DNA of 64,000 bases from Planococcus glaciei (GCF_900099655.1 NZ_FNDC01000009.1:103256-167255), one strand, 5' to 3'; positions 1-10,471 are shown, numbered from the stretch's first letter. The notes: generated by a model not told the origin, from the letters alone. Numbers and translations: made by a program.

Positions 1-1
1 C

Positions 2-2227
2 TGGGAAGGACTGCCGGCTGCTGATGATTATGTCTTGGCTGCCCAGCTGAGCGAACCGGATACCGATGCGTTCTGGTCGTTTAAAGTGGTGCTCCGCTCG
101 AAGCGCGGGACCGTTTACTGGTCGCCTTCAAAACGGCGCATGGACGAACCGATCGATAAAGTGCTGCCGGAAAAATGGCGTCCCTATTCCGAGGAAATTG
201 CCCAACAGCAGCAATTGCTGCTGAGCTTATGCCCCTCTGTTGAAAGCTATGACGAAAGCCGGCTGTACCATGCGGAATGGACAGATGCCCAAGTGCTGGA
301 ATTTCTGCGCAATGATGCGGAAATTCTCCAGGCGTTCGGCATTGAAGTATCCATTCCTTCCTGGCTGAAAGCTGTCCAGGAATCCAAAATCCGTGTGCGG
401 GCCAATATCCACTCCCCCGTCAAGAAAGCGTCGGTCGTCGGCCTTGACCAGATTGTGCGTTTTGATTGGCAGTTTTCATTGAACGGCCACGAACTCAGCA
501 TGAAGGATTTCCAGGAGCTTGTTGCAGAAAACAAGGAATTTATCCGCATCGGCAACGAATGGGTCCGCGTGGATTCAAACTTGCTGATGCAATTGCGGAA
601 AATGATTGAAGAAGCCGATGACGCAGACTGGACGATCAAAGACATGCTGTTCCAGAACGTACCGGAAATCATGCTGGATGATACGGTCGATGAAGAAGAC
701 CCGCTCGTTGAATTCCAGTTGAACCGCTCGCTGCGGACGCTTTTGGATAAGCTTCTAGATAAGCGCGATTTGCCGGAAACACCGATTCCGCCGGCTTTGC
801 TTACCGAGCTCCGGCCTTATCAAAAAACGGGCTTCGACTATCTCGTGTTTATGCGGCAGGAAGGCTTCGGCCTCTGCCTGGCAGATGATATGGGCCTCGG
901 GAAAACGGTGCAGCTGATCGCTTATCTGCTGCATGTCCACGGGAAAAACACGGAGCAGCCGTCCTTGATCATCTGCCCGACTTCCGTACTTGGGAACTGG
1001 CAGAAAGAATTGGAGCGCTTTGCACCGAACTTGAACGTGGTGGCGCACTACGGGACAAACCGTCCAAAAGCCGGTGACTTTGCGAAATTCCTGGCGGAAG
1101 AAAAGCCGGATGTTGTGTTATCAACTTACGGCATTGCTTCGTCCGACGCAGAAGAAATGCAGGACATCCACTGGACCAGCATCACACTCGATGAAGCACA
1201 AAACATCAAGAACATGTACACGAAGCAATCCCGCACCATCCGTAAATTCAAAGGCGACCACCACATTGCGTTGACTGGGACACCTATTGAAAACCGGCTG
1301 TCGGAATTATGGTCGATTTTTGATTTTATTAACAAAGGCTACCTGTACCGTATCAAGCAGTTCCAGGAAAACTTCATGATTCCGATTGAGCGGGATGATT
1401 CCGAAGAACACAAAGAAAAGCTGCGCAAGCGCATCCAGCCGTTCTTGCTCCGCCGGACAAAGAAAGATCCGGATCTCCAGCTGAATTTGCCGGAAAAACA
1501 GGAGCAGCTGGAATATTGTCCATTGACGCCGGAACAGGCGGCCCTTTACGAGGGGCTGGTGCAAGATACGGTGCAGAAAATGGAGACGCTCACAGGCTTC
1601 GAGAAAAAAGGGCTGGTGCTGAAAATGCTGAGCAAATTAAAGCAGTTATGCAACCATCCTGCACTGTATTTGAAAGAACCTTACAGTTCGGCTGAAGAAA
1701 TACTGCCGAGATCTCAGAAGCTGGAGCGCATAGTGACTCTCGCCGGGGAAATTGCAGAGCGCGGGGAACAGTGTTTGATATTTACGCAGTATATTGGCAT
1801 GGGCCACTTGCTGCAGCAGGCTATAAATGAACTGTATGGCCACGAAGTGCCATTTTTGACGGGGAGCATGCCAAAAAATCAGCGAGACTCGCTGGTGGCT
1901 GCTTTCCAGGAAGGCAAATTCCCGATTTTCATCCTGTCATTGAAAGCTGGCGGCACCGGCCTGAATTTGACCGCCGCTACCCATGTCTTGCATGCGGACC
2001 GCTGGTGGAATCCCGCTGTTGAAAACCAGGCGACGGACCGGGCTTATCGCATTGGGCAGACCCAATTTGTCCATGTCCATAAGTTTGTAACGATTGGCAC
2101 CATTGAAGAAAAAATCGATTCCCTGCTGACTCAAAAGCAATCGATGTCTGAAGAATTTATCCAATCAAGCCAATGGATGACCGAGCTCTCCGACAACGAA
2201 TTGAAAGAGCTGTTTTCATTCAATTAA
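2..2227 (+). CDS. SNF2-family DEAD/DEAH-box helicase, 5' truncated by window edge
   Basis: The reading frame is open from base 2, so the N-terminus lies outside the window and the TTG at 35 is internal. The visible part is about 741 residues. Motif I (DDMGLGKT) is near visible residue 295, motif II (DEAQ) near 396, then ALTGTPIENRLSELWSIFDF. The helicase C half carries SLKAGGTGLNLTAATHVLH and a terminal RAYRIGQ motif. This is the full Swi2/Snf2 ATPase set, preceded by the poorly conserved N-terminal region of bacterial SNF2 proteins. Such proteins translocate on duplex DNA with ATP and some free stalled RNA polymerase (RapA-like). The exact role of this one cannot be read from sequence. It is one of only a few plus-strand genes here and ends in its own terminator. 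Confidence 0.93.
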   Translation, partial: WEGLPAADDYVLAAQLSEPDTDAFWSFKVVLRSKRGTVYWSPSKRRMDEPIDKVLPEKWRPYSEEIAQQQQLLLSLCPSVESYDESRLYHAEWTDAQVLEFLRNDAEILQAFGIEVSIPSWLKAVQESKIRVRANIHSPVKKASVVGLDQIVRFDWQFSLNGHELSMKDFQELVAENKEFIRIGNEWVRVDSNLLMQLRKMIEEADDADWTIKDMLFQNVPEIMLDDTVDEEDPLVEFQLNRSLRTLLDKLLDKRDLPETPIPPALLTELRPYQKTGFDYLVFMRQEGFGLCLADDMGLGKTVQLIAYLLHVHGKNTEQPSLIICPTSVLGNWQKELERFAPNLNVVAHYGTNRPKAGDFAKFLAEEKPDVVLSTYGIASSDAEEMQDIHWTSITLDEAQNIKNMYTKQSRTIRKFKGDHHIALTGTPIENRLSELWSIFDFINKGYLYRIKQFQENFMIPIERDDSEEHKEKLRKRIQPFLLRRTKKDPDLQLNLPEKQEQLEYCPLTPEQAALYEGLVQDTVQKMETLTGFEKKGLVLKMLSKLKQLCNHPALYLKEPYSSAEEILPRSQKLERIVTLAGEIAERGEQCLIFTQYIGMGHLLQQAINELYGHEVPFLTGSMPKNQRDSLVAAFQEGKFPIFILSLKAGGTGLNLTAATHVLHADRWWNPAVENQATDRAYRIGQTQFVHVHKFVTIGTIEEKIDSLLTQKQSMSEEFIQSSQWMTELSDNELKELFSFN

Positions 2228-2231
2228 TAAT

Positions 2232-2268
2232 AATCCGGCCAGGCCCCCACCTGGCCGGATTCCCTTTT
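2232..2268 (+). terminator. Rho-independent terminator of the SNF2 helicase gene
   Basis: A 12-bp perfect stem (2232-2243 pairing with 2250-2261) with a 6-nt loop is followed by a T-run. It begins a few bases after the helicase stop codon. Confidence 0.9.
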
Positions 2269-2426
2269 TAGACGGAAAAGCCATCACCCTGCTTGACGGA
2301 ACGGAAGATCTCTTTCAATTCACTTAGTTCCCGCTCCGCCTCTGCCAGTCGCCGATGCAGCTGAGCGGTCATTTTGATCAATTGCTCCATATGGACTTCC
2401 AATTGCAATTGCGCGTCTTTTGGCAT
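2268..2426 (-). CDS. Small coiled-coil protein, 52 aa, unknown function
   Basis: A short ORF starting ATG at 2426, preceded at good spacing by an AGGAGG Shine-Dalgarno (about 2436-2441). The product starts MPKDAQLQLEVHMEQLIKMT and continues as one amphipathic, Leu/Glu-rich helix with heptad-like spacing, so a short coiled coil is likely. It lies directly downstream of the ssb-like gene on the same strand (27 bp gap) and may be cotranscribed with it. I do not recognise a family. The strong ribosome binding site and the clean fit between ssb and the helicase terminator are the reasons for calling it real. Confidence 0.7.
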   Translation of the reverse strand: MPKDAQLQLEVHMEQLIKMTAQLHRRLAEAERELSELKEIFRSVKQGDGFSV

Positions 2427-2452
2427 GACTAAGTGCCTCCTTTATTTGATGT

Positions 2453-2863
2453 TTAAACGTTTACTCCATCCGTCCCAGGCGGCTGAAAGTCAAAGTCTGC
2501 TTCAGACTCCGGCTCCGGCTGCTTGTGGGCGGATTCTTCTTTTCCTTTTCGTTTATCGAGAAAACGGATTTGATCGCCTACGACTTCCGTGACGTAAACG
2601 CGTGTTCCGTCTTCTTTGTCGTAATGCCGGGAGTGCAGCCTTCCCGTGACCGCTACCAGCGAGCCTTTTGTGCAATACTTGGACACATTATGGGCCGGCC
2701 TGCCCCACGTTGAACACAGCACAAAGTCTGTTTCTACATCTCCTTTCTGATTTTTGTAGTTCCGGGATACCGCAACGATGAATGAAGTATGTATGCGGCC
2801 TTCATTCATTACACGCATGGCTGGATCTTTCGTTAATCGTCCTACAATTCCGACCTGGTTCAT
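2453..2863 (-). CDS. ssbB: Single-stranded DNA-binding protein, SsbB-like, 136 aa
   Basis: The first about 105 residues form an SSB OB-fold: MNQVGIVGRLTKDP start, FIVAVSR strand, the W-G-R-P-A and Y-x-x-K-G-S-L-V-A-V-T-G-R signatures. The tail is short and acidic/proline-containing and ends in TDGVNV. It lacks the DDDIPF-type tip that housekeeping SSB uses to recruit repair and replication partners. In B. subtilis the ywp-region paralogue SsbB (YwpH), which protects incoming DNA during transformation, also lacks a usual tip, and the neighbouring ywpF and fabZ genes match that locus. I therefore call SsbB rather than the replicative SSB. Start ATG follows a GGAGG at 2869-2877. Confidence 0.88.
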   Translation of the reverse strand: MNQVGIVGRLTKDPAMRVMNEGRIHTSFIVAVSRNYKNQKGDVETDFVLCSTWGRPAHNVSKYCTKGSLVAVTGRLHSRHYDKEDGTRVYVTEVVGDQIRFLDKRKGKEESAHKQPEPESEADFDFQPPGTDGVNV

Positions 2864-3144
2864 CTACTCACCTCCTTTGGAATACCAACAGCATACTAAG
2901 TAAAGTGAATATTGCGCAAAATGCCAAAAATTATTTTTGCCCCTTTTCGGCTCTTGAAATTTAATTTTTGATGGGCCGGCAATTTTTTTTATGCTGTTTA
3001 TTTATCATATTCAATGGATTTTCCGCCTTTTTCCGGCTCTTGCTGAATATGGATTTTCGTATAATTGCTGATTATTTTTTGCAGATAAGCCCAAAAATAA
3101 TGGCTGTGATATACTGAAAAAAAGTGATGTTTGGAGGGACTTTC

Positions 3145-3585
3145 GTGAAGACATTTAAAATGCTGTCATTTGGAGTTGTAGACGATCAAGAAGTGATTAA
3201 TTATCCGATGAAAGACGGCATCATCATCAACCAGGAAAATAGCCACCGTTCCTGGGTGCTTGAGATGCTGATGGATCTCGACTATCAGGAAACTTTCCTA
3301 AAAATGATGAACCATGGGGACATCTATGATGTGAAAGTGGTCATTTCCTATCCGGAGAACGAACCTGCTCCTTTTGAAGTGGCCATCTACGGCGTCAAAG
3401 TAATTGGCGACCAGATTTCCGTGTTGATGAAAGGAACTTTAAAACGGGCTCGCCGCGAATATGCGGAAACTTTATTGTCCGAACTGCTGGAAGATGGACT
3501 AGAAGGCGATCAGCTGCTGGAACGCTTTGAAAAGGATATGCGGACAAGGCCGGCGCTACGGAAAGATGAAGCAAAATCATCATAA
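3145..3585 (+). CDS. ywpF: YwpF-like family protein, 146 aa
   Basis: Start chosen at GTG 3145, which follows TTGGAGGGA by five bases. In-frame starts further upstream (3124, 3127) would overlap that ribosome binding site. The product begins MKTFKMLSFGVVDD like Bacillus YwpF and has no membrane segment or signal peptide. The sequence is mixed alpha/beta with an acidic helical end. The B. subtilis gene sits beside ywpH/ssbB and is of unknown function. Here it is convergent with fabZ and shares a bidirectional terminator with it. Confidence 0.8.
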   Translation: MKTFKMLSFGVVDDQEVINYPMKDGIIINQENSHRSWVLEMLMDLDYQETFLKMMNHGDIYDVKVVISYPENEPAPFEVAIYGVKVIGDQISVLMKGTLKRARREYAETLLSELLEDGLEGDQLLERFEKDMRTRPALRKDEAKSS

Positions 3586-3629
3586 AAAGAGTCCGGCTGG
3601 AGTGAAATTACTCCAGCCGGACTCTTTTT
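3584..3629. terminator. Bidirectional terminator between ywpF and fabZ
   Basis: A 20-bp near-perfect inverted repeat (3584-3603 with 3610-3629) with A-run on the left and T-run on the right. It overlaps the ywpF stop codon and lies just past the fabZ stop, so it can end transcription from both sides. Confidence 0.93.
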
Positions 3630-3640
3630 ACGTACAATTT

Positions 3641-4084
3641 TTATTTCTGTTCTCCAGCAACAGGGCCTAAAGCAAAAAGAATATCGCATTCGCAGACAAG
3701 TTCGCCGTCTACCGTTGCAATGGCATGCCCTTTGCCCATCGAGCCGCGCAGTCTCGTCAATTCCACTTCGAGCCGCAGCTGGTCGCCCGGAACCACTTGG
3801 CGTTTGAAACGGCAATTGTCGATGCCGGTGAAAAATGCCAGACGGCCTTTGTTGGCTTCCATCTGCAAAACGGCTGCCGCTCCAACCTGCGCCAGTGCTT
3901 CAACAATCAAGACACCCGGCATAACCGGGTAGCCCGGAAAATGGCCATTGAAAAAGTCTTCATTTGCTGTTACATTTTTTAATCCTACCGCTTTTTTGCC
4001 TGCTTCCATCTCCAAAATCCGGTCAACCATCAAAAATGGATAACGGTGTGGCAAAATTGCTTGAATTTGTTCAACTGTCAACAT
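3641..4084 (-). CDS. fabZ: 3-hydroxyacyl-[acyl-carrier-protein] dehydratase FabZ, 147 aa
   Basis: Dehydrates (3R)-3-hydroxyacyl-ACP to trans-2-enoyl-ACP in type II fatty acid synthesis, in the cytosol. Hot-dog fold of typical length. It shows the N-terminal [12 protein letters not shown] motif and the catalytic segment [21 protein letters not shown], which contains the active-site His and, on the next helix, the Glu. C-terminal residues are the usual short tail. It is followed on the same strand by nothing but the shared terminator. Upstream is the EpuA-like gene, 34 bp away, so the two may be cotranscribed as in many Bacilli. Confidence 0.97.
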   Translation of the reverse strand: MLTVEQIQAILPHRYPFLMVDRILEMEAGKKAVGLKNVTANEDFFNGHFPGYPVMPGVLIVEALAQVGAAAVLQMEANKGRLAFFTGIDNCRFKRQVVPGDQLRLEVELTRLRGSMGKGHAIATVDGELVCECDILFALGPVAGEQK

Positions 4085-4118
4085 CGTATCAGCCCCTCGT
4101 TAAAAATAAAGATTTGAG

Positions 4119-4385
4119 CTATTTCTTTCCGCTCATAATATCCAAAATGTGCTGCCAGGTTTCCCATTTCAGCGCATCAGCCGGTTCGCCGTCTCCAATG
4201 ACGCCATATCCAACCATTACTCCTAAAACCATTGCCAAGGCAATAAGCGCAAACACAATAAGAATCCGAAGCCAAATGGGAAACAGGCGAATCTGTACCC
4301 AGCCGTCTTTTTTCGGTTCCGCTTTCTTAACAGACTCTTTTTTTGCCTGCTGCCGAACACTCAATTTCTTTTTTGTATCAACCAT
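4119..4385 (-). CDS. EpuA-like single-span membrane protein (DNA-directed RNA polymerase subunit beta family), 88 aa
   Basis: The start at ATG 4385 is preferred: GGAAAGG lies 12 nt upstream, whereas the in-frame TTG at 4397 directly abuts that motif. The first about 40 residues are very basic (VDTKKKLSVRQQAKKE...). One hydrophobic segment follows (LRILIVFALIALAMVLGVMV) and a short tail with a conserved WETWQHIL stretch. This layout matches the small EpuA family that databases label 'DNA-directed RNA polymerase subunit beta'. That label reflects annotation history and not a demonstrated polymerase subunit. In Bacilli it also lies between mbl and fabZ. Confidence 0.82.
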   Translation of the reverse strand: MVDTKKKLSVRQQAKKESVKKAEPKKDGWVQIRLFPIWLRILIVFALIALAMVLGVMVGYGVIGDGEPADALKWETWQHILDIMSGKK

Positions 4386-4411
4386 TCGTTCAGTCAACCT
4401 TTCCGTTTATC

Positions 4412-4538
4412 CCGCTTTAACGGTCCTCATGTCTCCCACTTCTTTAAGCGGAAGAGCAACTGACCGCTGGAGCACGATTAGTTCAACCTGCACTTAGTGG
4501 GGATGAAAAACTCTCATTGGGCCAAGTTTCTCTTTATG
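4412..4538. repeat. Diverged double-hairpin element B (IS200/IS605-end-like)
   Basis: Fills most of the 280-bp gap between mbl and the EpuA-like gene. It aligns by eye with element A at 62146-62265: both start CTTTAACGG, carry an inner AAGCGG arm, then a GGTTCAAC/AGTTCAAC stretch, a CAGTGG/TTAGTGGGG arm, and end in TTTC-CTTTATG. The stems here are degenerate, so this looks like an older copy. No ORF is present. Mobile-element origin is an inference. Confidence 0.55.
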
Positions 4539-4666
4539 CACGATGCCCCTTGAAGCGTGCACCCTCCTAGAAAATTTAATCACTGTATTGAGTGTACCTA
4601 TATCAGCATTAAATGTCATTATACTAAATAATTTTCTTCATGCCTCTTGCCTGCTGTATTGCCGGT

Positions 4667-5722
4667 TTAATCTGTTGTGATTTTTTTCGATGTGCCGAAT
4701 GACAAGTGGAAGCTCTTGAAAAATCCCCTCTTATAAGCAGAAAGGCGGTCCATATTGTCCAAAAGAATGCCGGTGCCGACCGCAACCGTATTCAACGGGT
4801 CCTCTGCAATGGCCACAGGAACTTCCAATTGGTCAGCCAGAAGCTGATCCATGCCATGAAGCATTGCACCACCGCCTGCCAGGACAATGCCGCGGTCAAT
4901 AATATCTGCCGACAGTTCAGGCGGCGTACTTTCCAAAACGTTTTTAGCAGCCTGTACAATCATTTGGACCGGTTCTTTCAATGCCTTTTCAACTTCATTT
5001 GAATGGATGGAGATGACGCGCGGAAACCCTGTTGCCATGTCCCGCCCACGCACTTCCATTACTTCGTTGCGGCTATCGGCTAAAACAGAGCCAACCTGGA
5101 TTTTAATGTTCTCCGCTGTGATTTCGCCGATTAACAATTTATAGTGATGCTTGACGTATTGCATGATTTCCCGGTCAAAGACATCTCCTGCAACTTTGAT
5201 GGATTGGCTTGCCACGATGTCTCCTAGTGACAAAACCGCAATATCTGACGTTCCGCCGCCGATATCAATGACCATATTGCCGATTGGCTGGTAAATATCC
5301 ATACCAGCTCCGATTGCCGCGACTTTTGGCTCTACTTCCAAAAAGACTTTTTTTGCCCCTGATTTTTCAGCTGCTTCACGGATGGCTTCCTGATCCACGC
5401 TTGTGATGTTTGACGGGTAGCAAATCAATATACGCGGCTTTGTCATAAAGCCTTTTACTTTAAGACGCTCTAAAAAATATTTAAGCATAATTTCCGTAAC
5501 ATCAAAATCGGCTATGACCCCGTTCTTCAGCGGCCTAACGACTTCGATATGGTCTGGAGTCCGGCCCATCATCTTCCGGGCATCCTCTCCCACCGCTACA
5601 ACAGCATTGGCTTTGCGATCAATTGCTACTACAGAAGGTTCGTTCAAAACGATTCCTTGCCCTTTTATATGGATAAGGACATTTGCTGTCCCGAGATCTA
5701 TCCCAATATCTTTTGAAAACAT
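4667..5722 (-). CDS. mbl: Rod-shape determining protein Mbl (MreB-like actin homologue), 351 aa
   Basis: Bacterial actin that polymerises under the membrane and guides the elongasome. The actin-type ATPase signatures are present: GIDLGTANVLI (phosphate 1) near the N-terminus, IDIGGGTSDIAVLSLG (phosphate 2) near residue 155, and the adenosine motif IVLAGGGAMLHGM near 285. The N-terminal MFSKDIGIDLGTAN and its place beside murA, a fabZ-side neighbour, match Mbl rather than MreB or MreBH. SD GGAGGGA lies nine bases before ATG. In spore formers spoIIID precedes mbl, but here murA follows directly. A coccoid Planococcus keeping Mbl would be worth noting if the genus assignment is right. Confidence 0.93.
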   Translation of the reverse strand: MFSKDIGIDLGTANVLIHIKGQGIVLNEPSVVAIDRKANAVVAVGEDARKMMGRTPDHIEVVRPLKNGVIADFDVTEIMLKYFLERLKVKGFMTKPRILICYPSNITSVDQEAIREAAEKSGAKKVFLEVEPKVAAIGAGMDIYQPIGNMVIDIGGGTSDIAVLSLGDIVASQSIKVAGDVFDREIMQYVKHHYKLLIGEITAENIKIQVGSVLADSRNEVMEVRGRDMATGFPRVISIHSNEVEKALKEPVQMIVQAAKNVLESTPPELSADIIDRGIVLAGGGAMLHGMDQLLADQLEVPVAIAEDPLNTVAVGTGILLDNMDRLSAYKRGFFKSFHLSFGTSKKITTD

Positions 5723-5906
5723 CTATTTGCTTCCCTCCACTTTGTATCCACTATCTATTAGATCTTGAAAAAAAGCTTTCTTAATTGAATATTTTAACAT
5801 AGCAACTACAGAAAAAGAATTTTCCACCTGGAAAGTTTGAAACTCTTCCCCACAAATCCCCTGCTTCTTCCTCTTATGGTGAATCCTTAGCTAATCCGGG
5901 TAACTC

Positions 5907-5938
5907 AAAAAGTCTGCCAGCCTTAGGCTGACAGACTT
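5907..5938 (-). terminator. Terminator of murA
   Basis: Read on the minus strand, AGTCTGTCAGCC and GGCTGGCAGACT pair around a TAA loop and are followed by TTTTT. It lies just past the murA stop codon. Confidence 0.88.
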
Positions 5939-5951
5939 GGAATAAACAGTA

Positions 5952-7250
5952 TTAGACCAATTGTTCTTGTTTAGCTTCCGTTTCGGTGTTGCTCACTCGC
6001 TCGATATCTGCACCTAAAGCGGCTAATTTCTTATGGAAATTAACATACCCGCGATCCAAATGATACAACTTGTTGACACGTGTTACGCCTTCAGCCACTA
6101 AACCAGCCAAAATCAACGCTGCAGCTGCTCTAAGGTCGGTTGCTGCCACTTCTGCGCCCTGAAGCTTAGAAGGGCCTTCCATGATCACTGAGCGTCCTTC
6201 AATTTTAACGGACGCATTCATGCGGCGGAATTCTTCAACATGCATAAAACGATTTTCAAACACGGTTTCTGTCAAAATCCCATTCCCTTTTGCCATCAGC
6301 ATCAACGTCATCATCTGAGACTGCATATCGGTCGGGAATCCTGGATGCGGCATTGTCTTAATATCGATTGAGCGAAGCGGACGTGTCGCACGGATGCGAA
6401 GGCCTTCTTCTGTCTCTTGGATATCGACGCCCATTTCACCCATTTTGGAAATCAAAGCTGACATATGTTCAGGAACTGCGTTTTCAATAATGACATCGCC
6501 TTCTGTTATAGCTGCCGCTACCATAAATGTCCCGGCTTCTACACGGTCTGGGATGATGTAATGTTCTGCACCATTCAATTCTTTGACGCCTTCAATGCGC
6601 AAAGTATCTGTCCCAGCGCCAATGACACGGCCGCCCATTTCGTTGATGTAATTTGCCAAGTCAACGATTTCCGGTTCTTTTGCTGCGTTCTCGATAACTG
6701 TTACGCCATCAGCAAGCGCTGCTGCTGTCATAATGTTTTCCGTTGCTCCGACGCTTGGGAAATCCAAATAGATTTTTGCGCCGCGCAGACGGCCATTAAC
6801 AGCCGCTTCTACAAAACCATTGCCGAATGTGATTTGAGCACCCATTGCTTCAAAACCTTTTAAATGCAATTCAATCGGACGCGAGCCAATCGCACATCCG
6901 CCTGGCAAAGCAACACGAGCGAATCCATTACGTGCAAGCAACGGCCCCATTACCAAAATCGATGCGCGCATTTTTCTGACGTATTCAAACTGCGCTTCGC
7001 TTGATAATGTCTGTGATGAATCAATCACCATTTCATTTTTTTCCGGGAAGTATTCAACCGTAGCATTTAAACTTTTAAGTACTTCTTGAATCGTATACAC
7101 ATCCGCCAAGTTCGGTACTTCTTTGATAATGCTTTTTCCGTTTGATGCTAGAAGTGATCCGGCAAGAACGGGTAATACCGCATTCTTAGCCCCTTCTACA
7201 CGAACTTTCCCTTTTAATTTTTGGCCGCCTCTTACAATAATCTGATCCAC
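5952..7250 (-). CDS. murA: UDP-N-acetylglucosamine 1-carboxyvinyltransferase MurA, 432 aa
   Basis: First committed step of peptidoglycan synthesis: transfers enolpyruvate from PEP to UDP-GlcNAc. EPSP-synthase fold with the [10 protein letters not shown] start, the [24 protein letters not shown] loop with the PEP-binding/fosfomycin-target Cys, and a [15 protein letters not shown] motif. The GTG at 7250 is chosen because GGAGGG lies seven bases upstream; the ATG at 7265 would overlap that site. This gives [10 protein letters not shown], matching B. subtilis MurAA. A second paralogue is at 30063-31361. No spoIID or spoIIQ gene follows, unlike Bacillus. Confidence 0.96.
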   Translation of the reverse strand: MDQIIVRGGQKLKGKVRVEGAKNAVLPVLAGSLLASNGKSIIKEVPNLADVYTIQEVLKSLNATVEYFPEKNEMVIDSSQTLSSEAQFEYVRKMRASILVMGPLLARNGFARVALPGGCAIGSRPIELHLKGFEAMGAQITFGNGFVEAAVNGRLRGAKIYLDFPSVGATENIMTAAALADGVTVIENAAKEPEIVDLANYINEMGGRVIGAGTDTLRIEGVKELNGAEHYIIPDRVEAGTFMVAAAITEGDVIIENAVPEHMSALISKMGEMGVDIQETEEGLRIRATRPLRSIDIKTMPHPGFPTDMQSQMMTLMLMAKGNGILTETVFENRFMHVEEFRRMNASVKIEGRSVIMEGPSKLQGAEVAATDLRAAAALILAGLVAEGVTRVNKLYHLDRGYVNFHKKLAALGADIERVSNTETEAKQEQLV

Positions 7251-7688
7251 TGATATGCCCTCCATCTATTAAGTATTCATCTATATGTAAATGCAAAATT
7301 TAAAGTCCAATGTCATAAATTAGAAACAAAACCTTTTCTATAATACCTGTTTTATATTAATATAACAAGTATTTATGGCATCATTTCTCACTTTAATTCT
7401 TTGTACTGCCATATCTTTCGAAAGAACTTCACATTTTATGTCCGTAGGTCCTATATTTTAAGTACAATAGACCCGCCTCGCTCTATGTATTATTATATAT
7501 TACATTTGGATTACAAGCTTGTTTTTCCCTTTTTATTCGTGCGTAAACATGAATTTACCAATTTATTTCCCGGGAAATAAGAAAAAGGAATGTGCTTTAT
7601 TTTCATATAATAGGTTCAAAGACTCGCTTGTTGCGAAAGCCATTTCCACAACTTACCTGCTTTTTACCATGCCTCAGCAGAACCAAAA
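7251..7688. other. AT-rich intergenic region upstream of murA
   Basis: About 440 bp without a convincing gene. A plus-strand ORF crossing it runs through the DUF1146 terminator and has no ribosome binding site. It should contain the murA promoter, although I cannot fix a -35/-10 pair. The one distinct element is the palindrome at 7563-7580. Confidence 0.6.
7563..7580. repeat. Palindrome TTATTTCC-CG-GGAAATAA
   Basis: A perfect 18-bp palindrome about 310 bp upstream of the murA start. The same 8-nt arms with a different 2-nt centre recur at 17980-18005, upstream of upp. A dimeric repressor site is possible, but I cannot assign a regulator. Confidence 0.5.
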
Positions 7689-7747
7689 CAAAAAAATTTG
7701 CTCTTTTGCCATATCGGCGAATATCGCCTTCATGGCAAAGAAGCAAA
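7689..7747 (-). terminator. Terminator of the DUF1146 gene
   Basis: Arms 7732-7747 and 7697-7712 (TTTGCT-TTTGCCAT type) pair on the minus strand, with an inner GGCGA/TCGCC pair, and are followed by seven Ts. It begins directly after the DUF1146 stop codon. Confidence 0.85.
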
Positions 7748-7981
7748 TCAAAATAAATAAGGCAATTGTCTGGACCACGAAGAAATATTCAAGAAGAAAG
7801 TGGATACCGCTGTTCCAACGGCGATGCTTAGGAAAATGTATAATATTTGGGCTTGCAGCACATGTTGTTTGCGAATCCATTTTTCGAACATCACGGCACG
7901 CAATGCATAAAATGCAACTCCGGTGAAGAAAATATGGCTGATTATTGAGATTAACGCTGTTTGTCCGATCATTGCTTCCAT
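7748..7981 (-). CDS. DUF1146 (YwzB-like) membrane protein, 77 aa
   Basis: Two predicted membrane helices (ISIISHIFFTGVAFYALRAV and LQAQILYIFLSIAVGTAVSTFF) separated by a short basic loop with FEKWIRK. This is the layout of the DUF1146/YwzB family, which in Bacilli lies between the atp operon and murA exactly as here. SD AAGGAGG is seven bases before ATG 7981. Function is unknown. It lies just after the atp operon terminator, so its expression probably depends on read-through or a promoter I could not identify. Confidence 0.85.
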   Translation of the reverse strand: MEAMIGQTALISIISHIFFTGVAFYALRAVMFEKWIRKQHVLQAQILYIFLSIAVGTAVSTFFLNISSWSRQLPYLF

Positions 7982-8006
7982 GCAAGTTCCTCCTTATTAA
8001 TAAAGT

Positions 8007-8050
8007 AAAAAGAGCGGACAAAAGTCAACTGCCCTTCTGCCCGCTCTTTA
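8007..8050 (-). terminator. Terminator of the atp operon
   Basis: On the minus strand AAAGAGCGG (8041-8050 side) pairs with CCGCTCTTT (8007-8017 side) and is followed by T-rich sequence. It is about 250 bp beyond the atpC stop codon. The gap between is taken up by the repeats at 8063-8302, which suggests they were inserted between atpC and its original terminator. Confidence 0.75.
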
Positions 8051-8062
8051 AGTTATATAGCT

Positions 8063-8302
8063 AATGTCCAGCTCCAGCGCCCAGATTCGACGGGCGCTTG
8101 CGCTTTTCTTTGTCCAGACTCCAACGGCCAACTCCTCGGCCTTAAGCTGCCCTTCCTGTGCGGCAAAACCGCCGCTTCGGAAGTTCAACAAAAACCTAAT
8201 GCTCCTGCATCGCTGCGCTAGCTTCGTCGCAAAGATATGGACCAAATCAATTTGGTCCATATCTTGCCTGCCGGAGCTGAACAGCCGTTTTCGCTTTTCT
8301 TA
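8063..8302. repeat. Stop-codon-abutting palindromic repeats (two copies, one with nested hairpin module)
   Basis: Copy 1 (about 8066-8112) is short: GTCCAGCTCCAGCGCCCAG and GGGCGCTTGCGCTTTTCTT. Copy 2 (about 8110-8302) begins TGTCCAGACTCCAACGGCC and ends CGTTTTCGCTTTTCTTA, within two bases of the atpC stop codon. Inside copy 2 lies a module with GCTCCTGCATCGCTGCGC then CTAGCTTCGTCGCAAA, followed by a perfect 16-bp-arm hairpin (8232-8247 with 8250-8265). The same family is at 10197, 34355 and 37275. Confidence 0.8.
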
Positions 8303-10174
<1,872 letters not shown>

Positions 10175-10196
10175 CTAATATCTTGTTTCGCTTTTA

Positions 10197-10468
10197 TTGT
10201 CTAGCTTCAGCGCCTAGCTCCTCGGGATCTGAAATTGTCTTGCTTAAAACTTCATGCTCCTGCAGCACTACGTGCTTCGTCGCAAAGCTATGGTCCAAAT
10301 TTCATTTGGCCATAGCTTGCCTGCCGGAGCTGTTCAGGCGCTTACGCTTTTATTGTCTAGCTTCAGCACCCAGCCCCTCGGGGTCTTAAAGTCAGACCGC
10401 TGCGGCGGCAACAGCCTCCTCGCGGTCCGCCTTAAGCCTGTCGGGGCTTAACGGGTGCTTACGCTTTT

Positions 10469-10471
<3 letters not shown>
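10197..10471. repeat. Two tandem stop-codon-abutting repeats between atpG and atpD
   Basis: Copy 3 (10197-10354) starts TGTCTAGCTTCAGCGCCTAG and ends GGCGCTTACGCTTTTA. It carries a nested module with hairpin arms 10285-10300 and 10304-10318. Copy 4 (10354-10471) starts TTGTCTAGCTTCAGCACCCA and ends GGGTGCTTACGCTTTTCTA. The final CTA of copy 4 is the atpG stop codon read in reverse, so insertion was exactly at the stop. The terminal arms of each copy (GCGCC/GGCGC, CACCC/GGGTG) covary. Confidence 0.85.

Noticed and set aside
2449..2465. cre-like sequence TGTTTAAACGTTTAC
   Set aside because: It lies at the 3' end of the ssb gene, not before a promoter, and fits the cre consensus poorly at the ends.
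7519..7926. 135-residue plus-strand ORF between murA and the DUF1146 gene
   Set aside because: No ribosome binding site, AT-driven composition, runs antisense through the DUF1146 terminator and coding sequence, and resembles no family.
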